Source: Bacteroidales bacterium
Lineage (GTDB): Bacteria > Bacteroidota > Bacteroidia > Bacteroidales > Bacteroidaceae
Assembly: GCA_018064685.1 (NCBI GenBank)
Contig: JAGHUS010000086.1
Coordinates: 1 to 33,312 of the forward strand
DNA: 33,312 nucleotides
Direction: 5' to 3'
Shown: positions 32,044-33,312 of the stretch, one piece after another
Layout: each line of letters begins with the position of its first letter
How positions within the stretch are numbered: the first letter of the stretch is position 1
The notes under the pieces: generated by a model
Seen by the model: only the letters and a program-made list of their open reading frames with translations
Database searches by the model: none
Told to the model about the DNA's origin: nothing
Position numbers and translations under genes: made by a program

Positions 32044-33042
32044 TTAGGGCACCTCTACCTTATTGATTATCTGACTGATGATGTCTTCGGTAGTAACATT
32101 GTTTGCTTCTGCCTCGTAGGTCAAGCCGATACGATGGCGCAACACGTCGAAGGCCACGGCACGAATATCTTCGGGGATGACGTAGCCACGACGCTTGATG
32201 AAGGCGTATGCACGACCGGCCAAGGCAAGATTGATGCTGGCACGTGGAGAACCGCCAAACTCGATGTAGTTCTTCAAGTCGCGCAAGCCATACTTCTCGG
32301 GATAACGGGTGGCAAAGACAATGTCGGCAATGTACTGTTCGATCTTCTCGTCCAGATAAACCTGACGCACAACCTGACGGGCTTCAATAATGTCCTTCGT
32401 GCTGAGAATAGGACGTATCTCCTTCTTGATGTCGCCGCTGATATTGCTGCGGATGATAAGTTTCTCGTCCTCCAACTTGGGATAGTCGATGATGACCTTC
32501 AGCATGAAACGGTCGACCTGTGCCTCGGGCAACGGATAGGTTCCTTCCTGCTCGATAGGGTTCTGGGTAGCCAGGACGAGGAAGGGATCGCTAAGCTTGT
32601 ATGTGCTCTTTCCGATGGTGACCTGGCGTTCCTGCATGGCCTCGAGCAAGGCACTCTGAACCTTGGCGGGAGCACGGTTTATCTCATCGGCAAGAACGAA
32701 ATTGGCAAAGACAGGACCCTGCTCCACCACAAACTTCTCGTCCTTCTGACTATAGATCATCGTACCAATCACATCGGCAGGCAACAAATCGGGGGTGAAC
32801 TGAATACGGCTGAACTTTGCATCAACCAATTTCGAGAGAGTGCTGATAGCTAGGGTCTTGGCCAAACCGGGCACACCCTCGAGCAAGACATGACCGTCGC
32901 TCAGAAGACCAATCAGAAGTGATTCCACCAGATGCTTCTGACCCACGATGACCTGGTTCATACCGGTCACCAGATTGGTCACGAAAGCGCTATGTCTCTC
33001 TATTCTTTCATTTAGTTCTCGAATATCAAATGATTCTGCCAT
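32044..33042 (-). CDS. MoxR-family AAA+ ATPase
   Basis: MoxR ATPases are AAA+ chaperone-like motors that help mature protein complexes. The 332-residue protein has Walker A GVPGLAKT (56-63), Walker B LADEINR (117-123), the ATQNPIEQEGTYPLPEAQVDRF sensor region near residues 158-179 and a C-terminal lid domain. It is the first gene of the moxR-DUF58-bat-PAP2 operon and has a strong promoter 61 bp upstream. Its product should act with the VWA proteins DUF58, BatA and BatB; this is inferred from conserved gene order. Confidence 0.95.
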   Translation of the reverse strand: MAESFDIRELNERIERHSAFVTNLVTGMNQVIVGQKHLVESLLIGLLSDGHVLLEGVPGLAKTLAISTLSKLVDAKFSRIQFTPDLLPADVIGTMIYSQKDEKFVVEQGPVFANFVLADEINRAPAKVQSALLEAMQERQVTIGKSTYKLSDPFLVLATQNPIEQEGTYPLPEAQVDRFMLKVIIDYPKLEDEKLIIRSNISGDIKKEIRPILSTKDIIEARQVVRQVYLDEKIEQYIADIVFATRYPEKYGLRDLKNYIEFGGSPRASINLALAGRAYAFIKRRGYVIPEDIRAVAFDVLRHRIGLTYEAEANNVTTEDIISQIINKVEVP

Positions 33043-33102
33043 AATTTATATGTATTTTACTTATTACTACGTTGAGCTAAAACATATTGTTTTTACGAGA
33101 TG

Positions 33103-33134
33103 CAAAGTTACAAAAAATACGCTTTACAGCCAAA
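33103..33134 (-). promoter_or_regulatory. Promoter of the moxR-Bat operon
   Basis: On the minus strand TTTG (33131-33134), a 20-bp spacer and TAACTTTG (33103-33110) match the Bacteroidota consensus. It lies about 60 bp before the moxR ATG. Upstream (33135-33254) the DNA is AT-rich and has a 7-bp inverted repeat AACATTA/TAATGTT (about 33193-33245). Confidence 0.85.
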
Positions 33135-33254
33135 GAATAACGCCTATTTGCACCATCTTTTAAGTAAACTTAAAACAGATTTAAAAGAAATTAAACATTA
33201 CGATAGGAAAATAAGTATCTGTGCAAAAAGATTTTTATAATGTTCAACCAGCAA

Positions 33255-33312
33255 TGTCATCCCGACGTAAGGAGGGATCTCTACTTTGCGACGTCTCACA
33301 AAGTCCAACAAG
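33255..33312. repeat. Dispersed palindromic repeat, partial copy at window edge
   Basis: These 58 bases match 132-188 with about three differences (one inserted A, two C/T or A/G changes), in the same orientation. The rest of the element runs off the window. Confidence 0.85.

Overview
The window is chromosomal DNA from a member of the Bacteroidota, most likely a Prevotella-like Bacteroidales. Four observations support this. The rseC-rnfBCDGEA-galE order and the moxR/Bat operon are typical of that group. There is a TamL-type (lipidated) BamA/TamA protein. Several genes have promoters of the Bacteroidota sigma type (-33 TTTG, 19-20 bp spacer, -7 TAnnTTTG). Shine-Dalgarno sequences are rare.

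Layout, left to right. 1-585 is non-coding: a terminator from a gene outside the window, an 8-bp tandem repeat, and a palindromic dispersed repeat that recurs at the right edge (33255-33312). 586-7482 (minus) holds galE and a complete Rnf operon (rseC, rnfB, C, D, G, E, A). A tRNA-Gly lies just upstream of rseC behind a strong promoter. 7741-11371 (minus) is hisG-hisD followed by a UPF0210/DUF711 gene, with no hisC or hisB. 11518-13438 (plus) holds uridine kinase and a lipoprotein lytic transglycosylase. 13439-13890 is a convergent intergenic region with an unusual array of short dyads at a 22-23 bp pitch, flanked by 23-bp terminal inverted repeats. Two tRNA-Lys(CTT) genes follow, then a WalJ-like metallo-hydrolase, tamL (minus) and a divergent SpoU/TrmH rRNA methyltransferase (plus). 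18212-18613 is another structured non-coding region that carries a second copy of sequence flanking the dyad array. 18614-23315 (minus) is aspS, a galacturonokinase-like GHMP kinase, a sugar-1-phosphate nucleotidyltransferase and an unknown acidic protein. 23437-33042 (minus) is the moxR-DUF58-Bat operon, ending with a PAP2 phosphatase and a strong terminator.

Most genes are ordinary core functions: an ion-pumping ferredoxin:NAD+ oxidoreductase, histidine synthesis, envelope assembly, tRNA charging and the Bat operon. Four things stand out. First is the dyad array at 13488-13775. Second is the kinase/nucleotidyltransferase pair, whose kinase resembles plant galacturonokinase more than galactokinase. 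Third is a BatB-BatC fusion that keeps an internal lipobox. Fourth is a 97-bp tandem repeat that opens a 290-bp gap inside the otherwise tight Bat operon. I see no CRISPR array, transposase, integrase or phage gene.
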